Part shown: piece by piece, positions 51,863 through 61,300 of the stretch
Position numbering within the stretch: the stretch's first letter is position 1
Layout of the letters: the number at the start of each line of letters is the position of its first letter
NCBI GenBank assembly: GCA_027621555.1
Contig: JAQCBJ010000005.1
Coordinates: 1 to 64,000 of the forward strand
Source of the DNA: Bacteroidota bacterium
Lineage (GTDB): Bacteria; Bacteroidota; Bacteroidia; Flavobacteriales_D; Sanyastnellaceae
DNA length: 64,000 bases
Direction: 5' to 3'
Program-made: the position numbers and the translations under genes
Notes under the pieces: model-generated
Told to the model about the DNA's origin: nothing
The model's input: the letters and a program-made list of their open reading frames with translations, nothing else
Database searches by the model: none

Positions 51863-52492
51863 ATGAATCACCCCCCCCTTTCCGACGCAGATTCCGCCCT
51901 GGTGATCCAGGGATGGGCGCGCGCCGTGACCGTGACCCAACACCTTGACGGGTTGCTCGACGCCGAGCCCAACCCCAACGAAGACGAGGCGCCATACGAC
52001 AAGTACATTCCGATCAACAAGCAACGCGTGAAGCGCATTCGAAAGGCGCTTGCGAAGGATGGCTTGCGCGGCGATTTGAAAGCCGCGGCGGCGGGGTTGA
52101 AGGCGGGTTCGCGGATGCTGGTGTTGAACGAATTTTGGTGTGGAGACGGAGCCCAAATCCTCCCCGTGCACGAGGCCCTCGAGTCGGAAGCTTCGGGCAA
52201 GCTCGAAGTGCGTGTGCTGTTGCGTGACGAAAACGTCGACGTGATGGACTTGTTTCTCACCAACGGGGGCCGGTCCATTCCCAAGACGGTGCTGCTCGAT
52301 GCGGACATGAACGTGCTGGGAACGTGGGGGCCAAGGCCGGAGGAGGCCATGACGCTCGTTCGGCGAATCAAAGCGGACCCGGTCCTCGCGCACACCTACA
52401 GCCAAGAAGTCCACAAGTGGTACACTGCGGACAAGCAACAGAACATTCAGGCCGAGTTGGCGGTACTTTTGGGGCATGCCCAAGGAGCTTGA
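51863..52492 (+). CDS. Thioredoxin-family protein with degenerate active site
   Basis: The 209-residue cytoplasmic protein has a charged helical N-terminal region (1-80) and a thioredoxin-like core. Where classic thioredoxin has WCGPC, this protein has FWCGDGAQ, so only the first Cys is retained. The conserved cis-Pro is present in RSIPKTVLL. Such WCGDxAQ proteins form a known Bacteroidota thioredoxin subgroup of unclear role, perhaps single-Cys disulfide exchange or glutathione/bacillithiol-type chemistry. The gene overlaps the next short gene by 17 nt. Confidence 0.87.
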   Translation: MNHPPLSDADSALVIQGWARAVTVTQHLDGLLDAEPNPNEDEAPYDKYIPINKQRVKRIRKALAKDGLRGDLKAAAAGLKAGSRMLVLNEFWCGDGAQILPVHEALESEASGKLEVRVLLRDENVDVMDLFLTNGGRSIPKTVLLDADMNVLGTWGPRPEEAMTLVRRIKADPVLAHTYSQEVHKWYTADKQQNIQAELAVLLGHAQGA

Positions 52493-52649
52493 CCCCGAGG
52501 ACTACTACACCACACCGGAAGGCTTCATTGTCTTCACGGAGGCCTACCACCTGAAGCGCGGACATTGTTGCCAAAGCGGGTGCAAGCATTGCCCCTACGG
52601 CTTTGACAAGAGCACCGGCCGCTTCACCAAGAAACCCACCACCCCATGA
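52476..52649 (+). CDS. Short Cys-rich DUF5522-type protein
   Basis: The 57-residue protein has an acidic N-terminus (MPKELDPEDYYTTPEG), a Phe/Tyr-rich middle, and a tight cysteine cluster HCCQSGCKHCPYGF followed by a Lys/Thr-rich tail. The Cys arrangement and length match DUF5522, a small family of unknown function. The cluster could bind zinc or an iron-sulfur centre; this is inference. It starts inside the thioredoxin-like gene and its stop overlaps the hutU ATG by 4 nt (ATGA), so it is a coupled link between the two. Confidence 0.8.
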   Translation: MPKELDPEDYYTTPEGFIVFTEAYHLKRGHCCQSGCKHCPYGFDKSTGRFTKKPTTP

Positions 52650-54676
52650 CCGCAGCCCAACTCCAAGCCGCCATCCAAGAAGGCCTTCCCACCGTGTTGC
52701 CTCCTGCTGTCGAGCGCAATCCCGATTGGAGCCACGCCCCCGTCCGCAAGGACATTTTGACGGACAAGGAAAAGGCGTTGGCCCTGAAGAATGCGCTGCG
52801 TTATTTCCCCGCCGACCAACACGCGGAGTTGGCGCCCGAATTTGCCTCGGAGTTGCGCGCGTACGGACGCATCTACATGTACCGCTTGCGTCCGACCCAC
52901 GCCATGAAGGCCTACCCCATCGAGTGGTACCCAGCCAAGTGCCAGCAGGCAGCGTCCATCATGTTGATGATCCAAAACAACCTGGATCCAGCGGTGGCGC
53001 AGCACCCTGAGGAGCTCATCACGTACGGCGGAAACGGGGCTGTGTTCCAGAACTGGGCGCAGTACCGTCTCGCCATGAAGTACCTGAGCGAGATGGAGGA
53101 AGACCAAACCCTCGTCATGTACTCCGGCCACCCGCTCGGCTTGTTCCCCTCGCATCGGGAAGCGCCGCGCGTCGTGGTCACCAACGGCATGGTCATCCCC
53201 AACTACAGCCAGCCCGATGATTGGGAGCGCATGAACGCGCTCGGGGTGAGCCAGTACGGACAAATGACCGCCGGCTCGTACATGTACATCGGCCCGCAGG
53301 GCATCGTTCACGGCACGACGATCACGGTGCTCAATGCAGGACGGATGATTGACCGCAAGCGCGGCATCACCGACACGACGGACGGGCTCGCGGGCAAGCT
53401 CTTCGTCACGGCCGGCCTCGGCGGCATGAGCGGCGCGCAACCCAAGGCCGCGAACATCGCAGGCTGCGTGTCGGTGACGGCGGAAGTCAACCAGGCGGCA
53501 GCCTACAAGCGGCACGAGCAGGGTTGGGTCGACCACGTGGTCACAGACCTCGACGAACTGTCGTCCCGCGTCAAGGAGGCGGTGGCGGCCAAGCGCGCCG
53601 AGTCGTTCGCCTACCTCGGCAACGTCGTGGAGGTTTGGGAGAAATTCGACGAAGACGGCGTGCTGGTGGACATGGGCTCAGACCAAACCTCGCTCCACAA
53701 CCCCTGGGCGGGTGGATACTACCCCGTGGGACTGGACTTCGACGCGGCGAACGCGATGATGGCCGAAGATCCCGACACGTTCAAGACCCACGTGCAGGCG
53801 TCGCTCAAGCGGCACGCGGCTGCCGTGAACAAGCACACGGCGCGCGGCACGTATTTCTTCGATTACGGCAACGCGTTTTTGCTCGAGGCAAGTCGGGCGG
53901 GGGCCGACATTTTGGCCGAAGACGGCGACGGATTCAGGTACCCCTCTTACGTTCAGGACATCATGGGGCCGATGTGCTTCGATTACGGATTTGGGCCGTT
54001 CCGGTGGGTGTGCTGCAGCGGCGACCCTTCCGACCTCGACGTGACGGACAACCTCGCGGCCGAGGTGCTCGAGCGACTCATGGCGGAGGCGCCGGCGGAC
54101 ATCCAGCAGCAAATGCAGGACAACGTTCGGTGGATTCGGGAAGCCAAGGCCAACAAGCTCGTCGTGGGTTCGCAGGCGCGCATCCTGTATGCGGACGCTC
54201 AAGGTCGTGCCAAGATCGCGTCGGCGTTCAACGACGCCATCAAGGACGGTCGCCTGAAGGGTCCGGTCGTGCTCGGCCGCGATCACCACGACGTCAGTGG
54301 CACGGACAGCCCGTACCGCGAGACGTCCAACATTTACGACGGGTCGGCGTTCACGGCGGACATGGCCGTCCACAACTTCGTCGGTGACGGGTTCCGGGGC
54401 GCGACGTGGATCAGCCTCCACAACGGTGGCGGCGTCGGGTGGGGCGAGGTGATGAACGGCGGGTTTGGGATGTTGATTGACGGAAGCGAAGACAGCGAAC
54501 GCCGCCTTCGGTCCATGCTGCACTGGGACGTCAACAACGGCATCGCGCGCCGAAGCTGGGCGAGAAACGAAGGCGCCCAATGGGCCATCGACCGCGCCAT
54601 GGAGATGGAGCCTCGCCTGAAAGTCACGCGCGCCAACCACGCGGACGACGACCTCGTTTCGAAAGCCCTTTCCTGA
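52646..54676 (+). CDS. hutU: Urocanate hydratase
   Basis: The 676-residue protein has the urocanase landmarks: YGGNGAVFQNW, YSGHPLGLFPSH, the NAD-binding AGLGGMSGAQPKAANIAG, and the active-site region WVCCSGDPSDL with its reactive Cys. It converts urocanate to imidazolonepropionate in histidine degradation in the cytoplasm. The length is longer than the roughly 560-residue Pseudomonas enzyme but agrees with the larger Bacteroidota form. The other hut genes (hutH, hutI, hutG) are not in the window. The ATG overlaps the stop of the DUF5522 gene. Confidence 0.95.
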   Translation: MTAAQLQAAIQEGLPTVLPPAVERNPDWSHAPVRKDILTDKEKALALKNALRYFPADQHAELAPEFASELRAYGRIYMYRLRPTHAMKAYPIEWYPAKCQQAASIMLMIQNNLDPAVAQHPEELITYGGNGAVFQNWAQYRLAMKYLSEMEEDQTLVMYSGHPLGLFPSHREAPRVVVTNGMVIPNYSQPDDWERMNALGVSQYGQMTAGSYMYIGPQGIVHGTTITVLNAGRMIDRKRGITDTTDGLAGKLFVTAGLGGMSGAQPKAANIAGCVSVTAEVNQAAAYKRHEQGWVDHVVTDLDELSSRVKEAVAAKRAESFAYLGNVVEVWEKFDEDGVLVDMGSDQTSLHNPWAGGYYPVGLDFDAANAMMAEDPDTFKTHVQASLKRHAAAVNKHTARGTYFFDYGNAFLLEASRAGADILAEDGDGFRYPSYVQDIMGPMCFDYGFGPFRWVCCSGDPSDLDVTDNLAAEVLERLMAEAPADIQQQMQDNVRWIREAKANKLVVGSQARILYADAQGRAKIASAFNDAIKDGRLKGPVVLGRDHHDVSGTDSPYRETSNIYDGSAFTADMAVHNFVGDGFRGATWISLHNGGGVGWGEVMNGGFGMLIDGSEDSERRLRSMLHWDVNNGIARRSWARNEGAQWAIDRAMEMEPRLKVTRANHADDDLVSKALS

Positions 54677-54682
54677 ACGGCC

Positions 54683-55243
54683 ATGGACGCGTACGACCAG
54701 CGGTTCACCCGCGAGACGGAATGGGGCGATTTGCGGAACGCCAGATTTGAGGCCTGCACGTTTCAGGGCGCGGACTGGTCAGGGAAGGACCTGCGAAGCG
54801 CCCGGTTTGAGGAGTGCACCTTCGTGGAATGCGACTTGAGCAACGTCCGAACCTTGGGACTCGGGCTCCAAGACGTCACGTTCCGGGGCTGCAAGTTGGT
54901 GGGGTTGGATTTTGCGTCGTGCAACACGCTGGGGTTGGAGGTGCGGTTGGAGGAGTGCGTCGCAGACAGCGCGAACTTTGAAGGGATGGACGCGAAGGGC
55001 GTGGCCTGGAAAGGGGGCCGAGCGCACGGCGCGGATTTCACGGGCGCCAACTTGGAAGGAGTGGTGTTCGATGAGGTGGACTTGACGGATGCGGTGTTTG
55101 AGCGCACGCGGCTGGAAGGCACCGATTTTCGGACCGCGACCGGCTGGCGCATTCGGCCGGACGAGAACCGCGTTCGCGGGGCAAAGTTTCGCCGCGACGA
55201 CCTCGAAGGTTTGGTGTCCGGGTGGCACCTCGATTTGACCTGA
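54683..55243 (+). CDS. Pentapeptide-repeat protein, Qnr-like
   Basis: The 186-residue protein is almost entirely pentapeptide repeats of the form A(D/N)LxX: ARFEACTFQGADW, ARFEECTFVECDL and later ADFTGANLEGVVFDEVDL. These repeats build a right-handed quadrilateral beta-helix. Proteins of this size and repeat pattern include the Qnr family, which protect DNA gyrase, but many pentapeptide proteins do not. A gyrase role is therefore only a possibility. It follows hutU after 6 nt on the same strand and may be co-transcribed with it. Confidence 0.88.
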   Translation: MDAYDQRFTRETEWGDLRNARFEACTFQGADWSGKDLRSARFEECTFVECDLSNVRTLGLGLQDVTFRGCKLVGLDFASCNTLGLEVRLEECVADSANFEGMDAKGVAWKGGRAHGADFTGANLEGVVFDEVDLTDAVFERTRLEGTDFRTATGWRIRPDENRVRGAKFRRDDLEGLVSGWHLDLT

Positions 55244-55309
55244 AGCGCGGAAAAGCACCCGAAGGAAACGATTTGCGTTTTTTTCGTTTCCTGTGCGCGC
55301 ATCGCGTTG

Positions 55310-55317
55310 TAGTTTTG
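55310..55317 (+). promoter_or_regulatory. -7 element for the tetR-led efflux operon
   Basis: TAGTTTTG (55310-55317) matches TAnnTTTG and lies 7 nt before the tetR ATG. No obvious palindromic operator was identified in the 81-nt gap after the pentapeptide gene. Confidence 0.45.
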
Positions 55318-55324
55318 CGGCCGC

Positions 55325-55975
55325 ATGTCGCAGACCTCCCTGTCCAACCCCCCTGCCAAAAACCTCGACGAACGAGGCACAGAGCTCCGTTCGCGGTGCA
55401 CCCAACTGTTTGGTCGGTTTGGCATCAAGGCGCTCAGCATGGACGATTTGGCGGGCCATTTGGCTTGTTCCAAGAAGACGCTGTACAAATACTTCAAGGA
55501 CAAGCGGGACCTCGTTTCCCAAGCGCTTCACAGCCACATTGACGGGTTGGAAGCTCAGATGACCGAGCTGATGACGGGGGAGGGGAACGCCATTGACTTG
55601 GCGCTGGCGGAAATGGAGAAGAAGCACAAGATGTTGTCGGCCATCAGCTCAACGGTGCTGTTCGACTTGAAGAAGTATTACCCCAAGGTGTTTGAGGCGA
55701 CGCACGCCCGACGCCGCGACATGATTCGCCGGGTGGTGGTGCACAACGTCACGCGGGGGATGGAGCAGGACATGTACCGCGGCGACTTGAACGTGGATGC
55801 CGTGGCGGACTTGCATTTGGCCTTGGTTGAGGACATGGTGCGCCAGGCAGAGAACGGGACGCTGGAACGCCCGCTCGCTGAACATTTCAAAGAACTTTTC
55901 ACTTACCACATCCGCGGGATCGCCAGCCCTCAAGGCCTGGATTACCTCGAATCGAAACTTGCGACGAACCGATGA
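55325..55975 (+). CDS. TetR/AcrR family transcriptional regulator
   Basis: The 216-residue protein has an N-terminal helix-turn-helix (about residues 35-70), with the family signature SMDDLAGHLACSKKTLYKYF, and a helical ligand-binding/dimerisation domain. It precedes and overlaps the tolC-like gene, so it is the first gene of a tetR-tolC-adaptor-RND operon and probably represses it, with derepression by a pump substrate. The ligand is unknown. The stop overlaps the ATG of the next gene (ATGATGA region at 55972-55978). Confidence 0.93.
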   Translation: MSQTSLSNPPAKNLDERGTELRSRCTQLFGRFGIKALSMDDLAGHLACSKKTLYKYFKDKRDLVSQALHSHIDGLEAQMTELMTGEGNAIDLALAEMEKKHKMLSAISSTVLFDLKKYYPKVFEATHARRRDMIRRVVVHNVTRGMEQDMYRGDLNVDAVADLHLALVEDMVRQAENGTLERPLAEHFKELFTYHIRGIASPQGLDYLESKLATNR

Positions 55976-57324
55976 TGAATTCAAACCTGGGCCGCCGTTT
56001 GGCCCTCACGCTTGCCGCCGTGAGCTTGACGTTGGGCAGCGTTGCGCAGCGCGAGTTGAGCCTGGTCAAAGCCCAAACCCTCGGCGTCGAAAACGCCTAC
56101 GCCATGCAGCGCGCGCGCATTGAGGTGCAGGTGGCTAAGCGCGACGTCAAGGAACTCCTCGCGACCGGACTTCCCCAAGTAAGTGCGTCCTTTGACATGA
56201 ATCAGTTCTTGGACATTCCGACGCAGGTGGCTCCAGCATCGGCGTTCAACCCGAATGCGCCAGAGGACGAGGTGGCTGAGTTTGCCTTTGGGACAACGCA
56301 GTCCGCGACGTTGGGCGTGAATGCGACGCAACTGATTTTCAGCGGAAGCTACCTCGTTGGCCTGAAGGCGGCCAAGGTGTTCGCGGAAGCGAAAGACTTG
56401 GCTTTGGATGCCTCCGAGTTGGAAACGCGTCGCCTGGTGGCTGAAGCATACGCCACGGCGCTTGCGGCAGAGGCCAACGTCGCGACCTTGGATCAAGCCT
56501 TGACGTTGGTGAAAACTTCGGAGTCGGAATTGCGCGCCCTGGCTGCGGAAGGATTCGCCCAGTCGGTCGATGCCGATCAACTGCAATTGACGCGCCAAGC
56601 CCTGGAGCAGCAATTGGCGTCCGCTCGACTTCAAGCGGAATTGACCCTGAAACTGGTGCTGTTTCAATGCGGCCTTGACGTGACGGAAGAGGTGACTTTG
56701 ACGGACAACTTGGAAGCGTTGACTGCCCTCCATGTGCCAGAGGCCGCGCCCGCCGCCCTCAACGTTCACGCCCTTCCTTCCTTGGAAGAGCAACGACGCT
56801 ACTTGGCCCTGGCGCAGCTCGACGTCCAAAACCGCCGCGCCGAAGGCCTCCCGCAGGTGGCGGCTTTTTACACCAACAGCGCCCAAACTTTCCGAGACCC
56901 GGACTTTCCTGCGCTTGCGGAACAAAACAAGTGGTACCCCGCGCAGATTGTGGGGTTGTCGATGAGCATGCCGATTTGGACGAGCGGAGGAGGCAAGCAG
57001 CGCGTTGAGAAGGCGAAGCTTCAAGTGCTCACGGCCGAGTCGGGCCTCGCGCAATTGGAGTCGGCCGCAAGGTTGGAGTTTGAAGGGGCCAAGGCGGCTT
57101 TTTTGGACGCCCAGAGCGCCTTGAAAAACGCCAAAGAACAGCGTGCCTTGGCTTCCCGCATCCTCACCCAAATTGAGTCCGGACACAAGGAAGGCGTCCG
57201 GAGCAGCTTTGAACTCAACACCGCCCAAAATCAGCTCATCGAAGCTGAAGGAAACCTCATTGGCGCACAGTGGACCTGGATTTCAGCCCGGGAACGCCTG
57301 ATCGCCTCCAACCCCCTCCCATGA
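55972..57324 (+). CDS. TolC-family outer membrane efflux protein
   Basis: The 450-residue protein has a signal peptide (about 1-26, ending GSVAQ). It then has two long alternating coiled-coil/strand halves typical of TolC, with repeated Leu/Ala heptads such as AEAYATALAAEANVATLDQAL. It forms the outer membrane exit duct that docks with the adaptor and RND pump encoded next. Two ATGs (55972 and 55975) are possible starts. It overlaps both neighbours by about 4 nt, indicating translational coupling across the operon. Confidence 0.93.
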   Translation: MMNSNLGRRLALTLAAVSLTLGSVAQRELSLVKAQTLGVENAYAMQRARIEVQVAKRDVKELLATGLPQVSASFDMNQFLDIPTQVAPASAFNPNAPEDEVAEFAFGTTQSATLGVNATQLIFSGSYLVGLKAAKVFAEAKDLALDASELETRRLVAEAYATALAAEANVATLDQALTLVKTSESELRALAAEGFAQSVDADQLQLTRQALEQQLASARLQAELTLKLVLFQCGLDVTEEVTLTDNLEALTALHVPEAAPAALNVHALPSLEEQRRYLALAQLDVQNRRAEGLPQVAAFYTNSAQTFRDPDFPALAEQNKWYPAQIVGLSMSMPIWTSGGGKQRVEKAKLQVLTAESGLAQLESAARLEFEGAKAAFLDAQSALKNAKEQRALASRILTQIESGHKEGVRSSFELNTAQNQLIEAEGNLIGAQWTWISARERLIASNPLP

Positions 57325-58376
57325 ACATGACATTGAACACCCTCGGCTTCGCAGGAGCCCTGACCACGTTGGCCGTGTTGCTGACGCAGTGTGGATCGCC
57401 GGCTGAGGCCGGAGCTGTGGAACGTGAGGATGCCTCGTCGCGCTTGACCCGCGTAGGCGTTCGCACCCTCAGCGCCCAACCCTTCGCCCACTCTTTCGCG
57501 GTGCAAGGCAACGTGGAAACGGATCGCATTGCCAGCGTGCTCGCGGAATTCCCGGGTGTCGTCGCCGAGGTGCTGACGGAAGAAGGCGCGCAGGTGACTC
57601 CGGGTCAAGCCTTGGTGCGGATCAACACTGACGTTTTGACCAAGCAGCGTGAGGAGTTGGTGACGCAACTTGAATTGGCCCAAACCCTGTTTGATCGTCA
57701 AGAGCGCCTTTGGAACAAGGACATTGGCTCGGAAGTGGAGTACTTGCAAGCTCGCACAGGCGTGGAAGCCTTGAATCGCAGCTTGGCCACGTTGGACCAA
57801 CAAATCGACAAAGCCGTGATTCGCGCCCCTTTTGCTGGCGTGTTGGATCGCGTGTTTGTCAATGTAGGAGAGATGGCTGCGCCACCCATGCCGGTGGTTC
57901 GCGTTGTCGACCTGAAAGACCTGTACGTCCGCGCTGCGGTGAGTGACCACTATGCCGGTGTGGTTCGCGAAGGACAGCCCGTCAAGGTGGAGGCGCGTGG
58001 GCTGGAACCTGTCGAAAGCCAAATCCGCCGAGTCGGCCAATTCATCGAAGCGGCCAACCGAACGATTGACCTGACTGTGGATTTGCCGGCCGGTTCACGC
58101 GCGCTGCCCAACATGGTGGCGACCGTTCACATCACGGATTTGTCCTTGGACAGCGCCTTGGTGCTTCCTTCCGCCACAGTGCTTCAAGACGCGAATGGAA
58201 AGGAGTACGTCTACGTGCTGCGCGGCGACGTGGCCACGAAGCAACCCATCACGACGGGCATGGTGTCCGAAGGCATGATGTTGATCGAATCGGGATTGGT
58301 TCCTGGCGACCGCGTCATTGAGCGTGGGGCCACTCGCGTGGTGGACGGCGAACGTGTGACTTTGATTGAATCCTGA
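57321..58376 (+). CDS. RND efflux periplasmic adaptor (membrane fusion) lipoprotein
   Basis: The 351-residue protein starts with a lipoprotein signal with a lipobox at LLTQC. The adaptor fold follows: a barrel-sandwich/lipoyl half (AEFPGVVAEVLTEEGAQVTPGQALVRI), a coiled-coil hairpin, the matching lipoyl half (IRAPFAGVLDRVFVNVGEMA) and a C-terminal membrane-proximal domain. It bridges the inner membrane RND pump and the TolC duct. It overlaps the tolC-like gene by 4 nt and is separated from the pump gene by 10 nt. Confidence 0.94.
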   Translation: MNMTLNTLGFAGALTTLAVLLTQCGSPAEAGAVEREDASSRLTRVGVRTLSAQPFAHSFAVQGNVETDRIASVLAEFPGVVAEVLTEEGAQVTPGQALVRINTDVLTKQREELVTQLELAQTLFDRQERLWNKDIGSEVEYLQARTGVEALNRSLATLDQQIDKAVIRAPFAGVLDRVFVNVGEMAAPPMPVVRVVDLKDLYVRAAVSDHYAGVVREGQPVKVEARGLEPVESQIRRVGQFIEAANRTIDLTVDLPAGSRALPNMVATVHITDLSLDSALVLPSATVLQDANGKEYVYVLRGDVATKQPITTGMVSEGMMLIESGLVPGDRVIERGATRVVDGERVTLIES

Positions 58377-58386
58377 GCGGCACACC

Positions 58387-61300
58387 ATGAGCGAAACGAC
58401 CCCCAACACGACGCCCCAGAAGGGCGGAGGGAAGCTGCGTGAGTTTGGGCTGACGACGCTGAGCATCCAAAACAAGACCACGGTCTTCGTGCTCATCGCC
58501 ATCATCACCCTGTCCGGCATCAGCAGCTACTTGACGGTGCCCAAGGAGGCCTTCCCGGAGATTGTGGTGCCCGAAATTTTTGTCAGCACGGCCTACCCTG
58601 GGAACAGCCCGGCCAACATGGAGAAGCTGATCACGCGTCCGTTGGAGAAGGAGATCAACACGATTTCCGGCATCGACGAGATCACGTCGACCAGCGTGCA
58701 AGGCTTCAGCGCCATTGACATCAAGTTCAATTTTGACGTGACGCCGACCGAGGCGCTGCGCAAGGTGAAAGACGCCGTGGACAAGGCCAAGGCCGACCCG
58801 GACTTTCCGACCGACCTGCCGGCCGACCCCAGCATCATGGAGCTCAACTTCAGCGAGCTCATGCCGGTCATGAACATCAACCTGAGCGGCGATTACCGCC
58901 TTCAGGACTTGAAGAAGTACGCCGAGTACCTCGAGGACAAGGTCGAAGCCCTGCCCCAAATCAGCAAGGTCGACATCCAAGGGATCAGCGACCTCGAGGT
59001 CGAGATTGAAGTGGACTACCTCCGCGCCGAGGCGATGCAAGTCAGCTTCAACGACATCGCCGGAGCCATTGCCGCCGAGAACATGACGGTGTCGGGCGGG
59101 GATCTGCTCGTGGACGGCGTGCGCCGCAGCGTGCAAGTGGAAGGTGACTTCACGAGCATCTCAGAGCTCGAGAACGTCATCATCAAGGCAGAGAACGGAT
59201 TCATCGTGCACCTCCGCGACGTGGCGCGCGTGGCGTTTGTCGAGAAGGAAAAGGAGAGCTACGCCCGCGAATACTCGCGGCCGGTGGTGTCCCTCGACGT
59301 GGTGAAGCGCGCCGGCGAAAACCTCCTCGAGGCGTCGTCCGCGATCAACGCCATCATCGAGGAGGCGAAGCGCGACGTGCTGCCCCGCAACCTCAACGTG
59401 TCGATCACCAACGACCAGAGCGACATGACCCAAACCCAAGTGGAGGAGCTTCAGAACTCCATCATTTTTGGGGTCTTGCTCGTGGTTGGGGTGCTCCTGT
59501 TCTTCCTCGGGTTGCGCAACGCCCTCTTTGTGGGGGTGGCCATCCCGCTGTCGATGTTCATGAGCTTCCTCATCCTGAATTCGCTCGGCGTGACGTTCAA
59601 CACGATGGTGTTGTTCTCGCTCGTGTTGGCGCTGGGCATGCTCGTGGACAACGGGATTGTGGTCGTGGAGAACGTGTACCGCCTCATGGACGAGGGGTAC
59701 AGTCCGTTTGATGCGGCCAAATATGGGGTCGGCGAGGTGGCGTGGCCGATTGTGGCTTCGACGGCGACGACCCTCGCCGCCTTCCTGCCCCTGGCCATGT
59801 GGCCCGGCCTGATTGGCGAATTCATGAGCTACCTGCCGCTCACGCTGATCATCGTGCTCGGCTCGTCGCTCTTTGTGGCGCTCGTGATCAACCCGGTGCT
59901 GACGGCCGTCCTGATGAAAGTCGGCGAGGAAAACGTCAACCGTCGCCGGACCCACATCGCCACGGCGGTGCTTGTGAGTGTCGGAGCGTTGTTCCTGGCC
60001 CTGGGCGTGACGGCGTTTGGCAACATGCTCGTCCTGGCCGGGTTGTTGGGCTTGCTGAACACGTACGTGCTGTACCCCACCACGCGGGTGTTCCAAAACA
60101 GCTTGCTGCCTCGACTCGAAGAGGCGTACGAACGCTTTTTGAAGTACGCGCTGACGGGACGACGCCCATGGGCCTTCTTCTTTGGGACGGTGGGATTGTT
60201 GTTTGGCTCCATCGTGTTGATGGGCATCTTCCCGCCCAAGGTGTTGTTCTTCCCCGACAACCAGCCGCAGTACCTCAACATCTTCATCTCGAAGCCCATT
60301 GGCACCGACCTCGAAGAGACCAACGAGGTGGCGAAGGAGGTGGAGCACATCGTGCTTGACGTGTTGGCTCGCGACGAGTGGAAGCGCCCCAATCCCGAGA
60401 CGGGCGAACTCGAGAGCTACATGGTCAACTCGGTGATCGGCACCGTGGGCAACGGCACAAGCGACCCCAACGAGGGTCCGCAGCTCGGACCGACGCCGCA
60501 CAAAGCGCGCATCGTGGTGAACTTCGTGAAGTTCCAGGACCGCCGCGGGTTGGAAACAGCGGACGTCCTGTCAGCCATTCGGGAGGAGTTGCGCGGTTAC
60601 CCCGATGCGGAGGTGGTCGTGACGAAGAACTCGGACGGCCCGCCCCAAGGCGCCCCCATCAACCTCGAGCTCGTGGGCGACGACTACGACGAGTTGCTCA
60701 CGGCGAGCGAAGAAGTTCTGCTCTACTTGCGTGGCAAGGATTACGCCGGGGTGGAGGAGTTGAAAATCGACGTCGACAAGCGCAAACCCCAAATGCCCGT
60801 CGCCATCGATCGCGAGAAAGCCCGCACCTACGGGTTGAGCACCCGGGACATCGGTTACGCGTTGCGTACGGCGCTGTTTGGGCGCGAGGTGGGCACCTTC
60901 AAGGACGGCGAAGACGACTACCCCATCAACGTTCGCTTCGCGGAGGAATACCGCCACAGCAGCGACGCGCTCATGAACCAAAAGGTCATTTTCCGCAGCC
61001 AGAGCGACGGGCAAATCAAAGAGGTGCCCATCAGCGCGGTCGCCACGGCCAGCCGCGCCACCACGTTCAGCGCGGTGAAGCGGAAGGACCTCAAGCGCGT
61101 GATCACGTTGACGTCCAACGTCCTCGAGGGCGCCAACCCCACCGAGATCATCTCCAACATGGAGGCGGACATGGCTGCGGAACTCACCCTGCCTTCGTCG
61201 GTGCGCTGGGCCTTCACGGGCCAGCAAGAAGAGCAGCAGAAGGAAATGGCATTCCTGTCGAAGGCCTTGCTCATCGCCCTGTTCCTGATTTTCCTCATCA

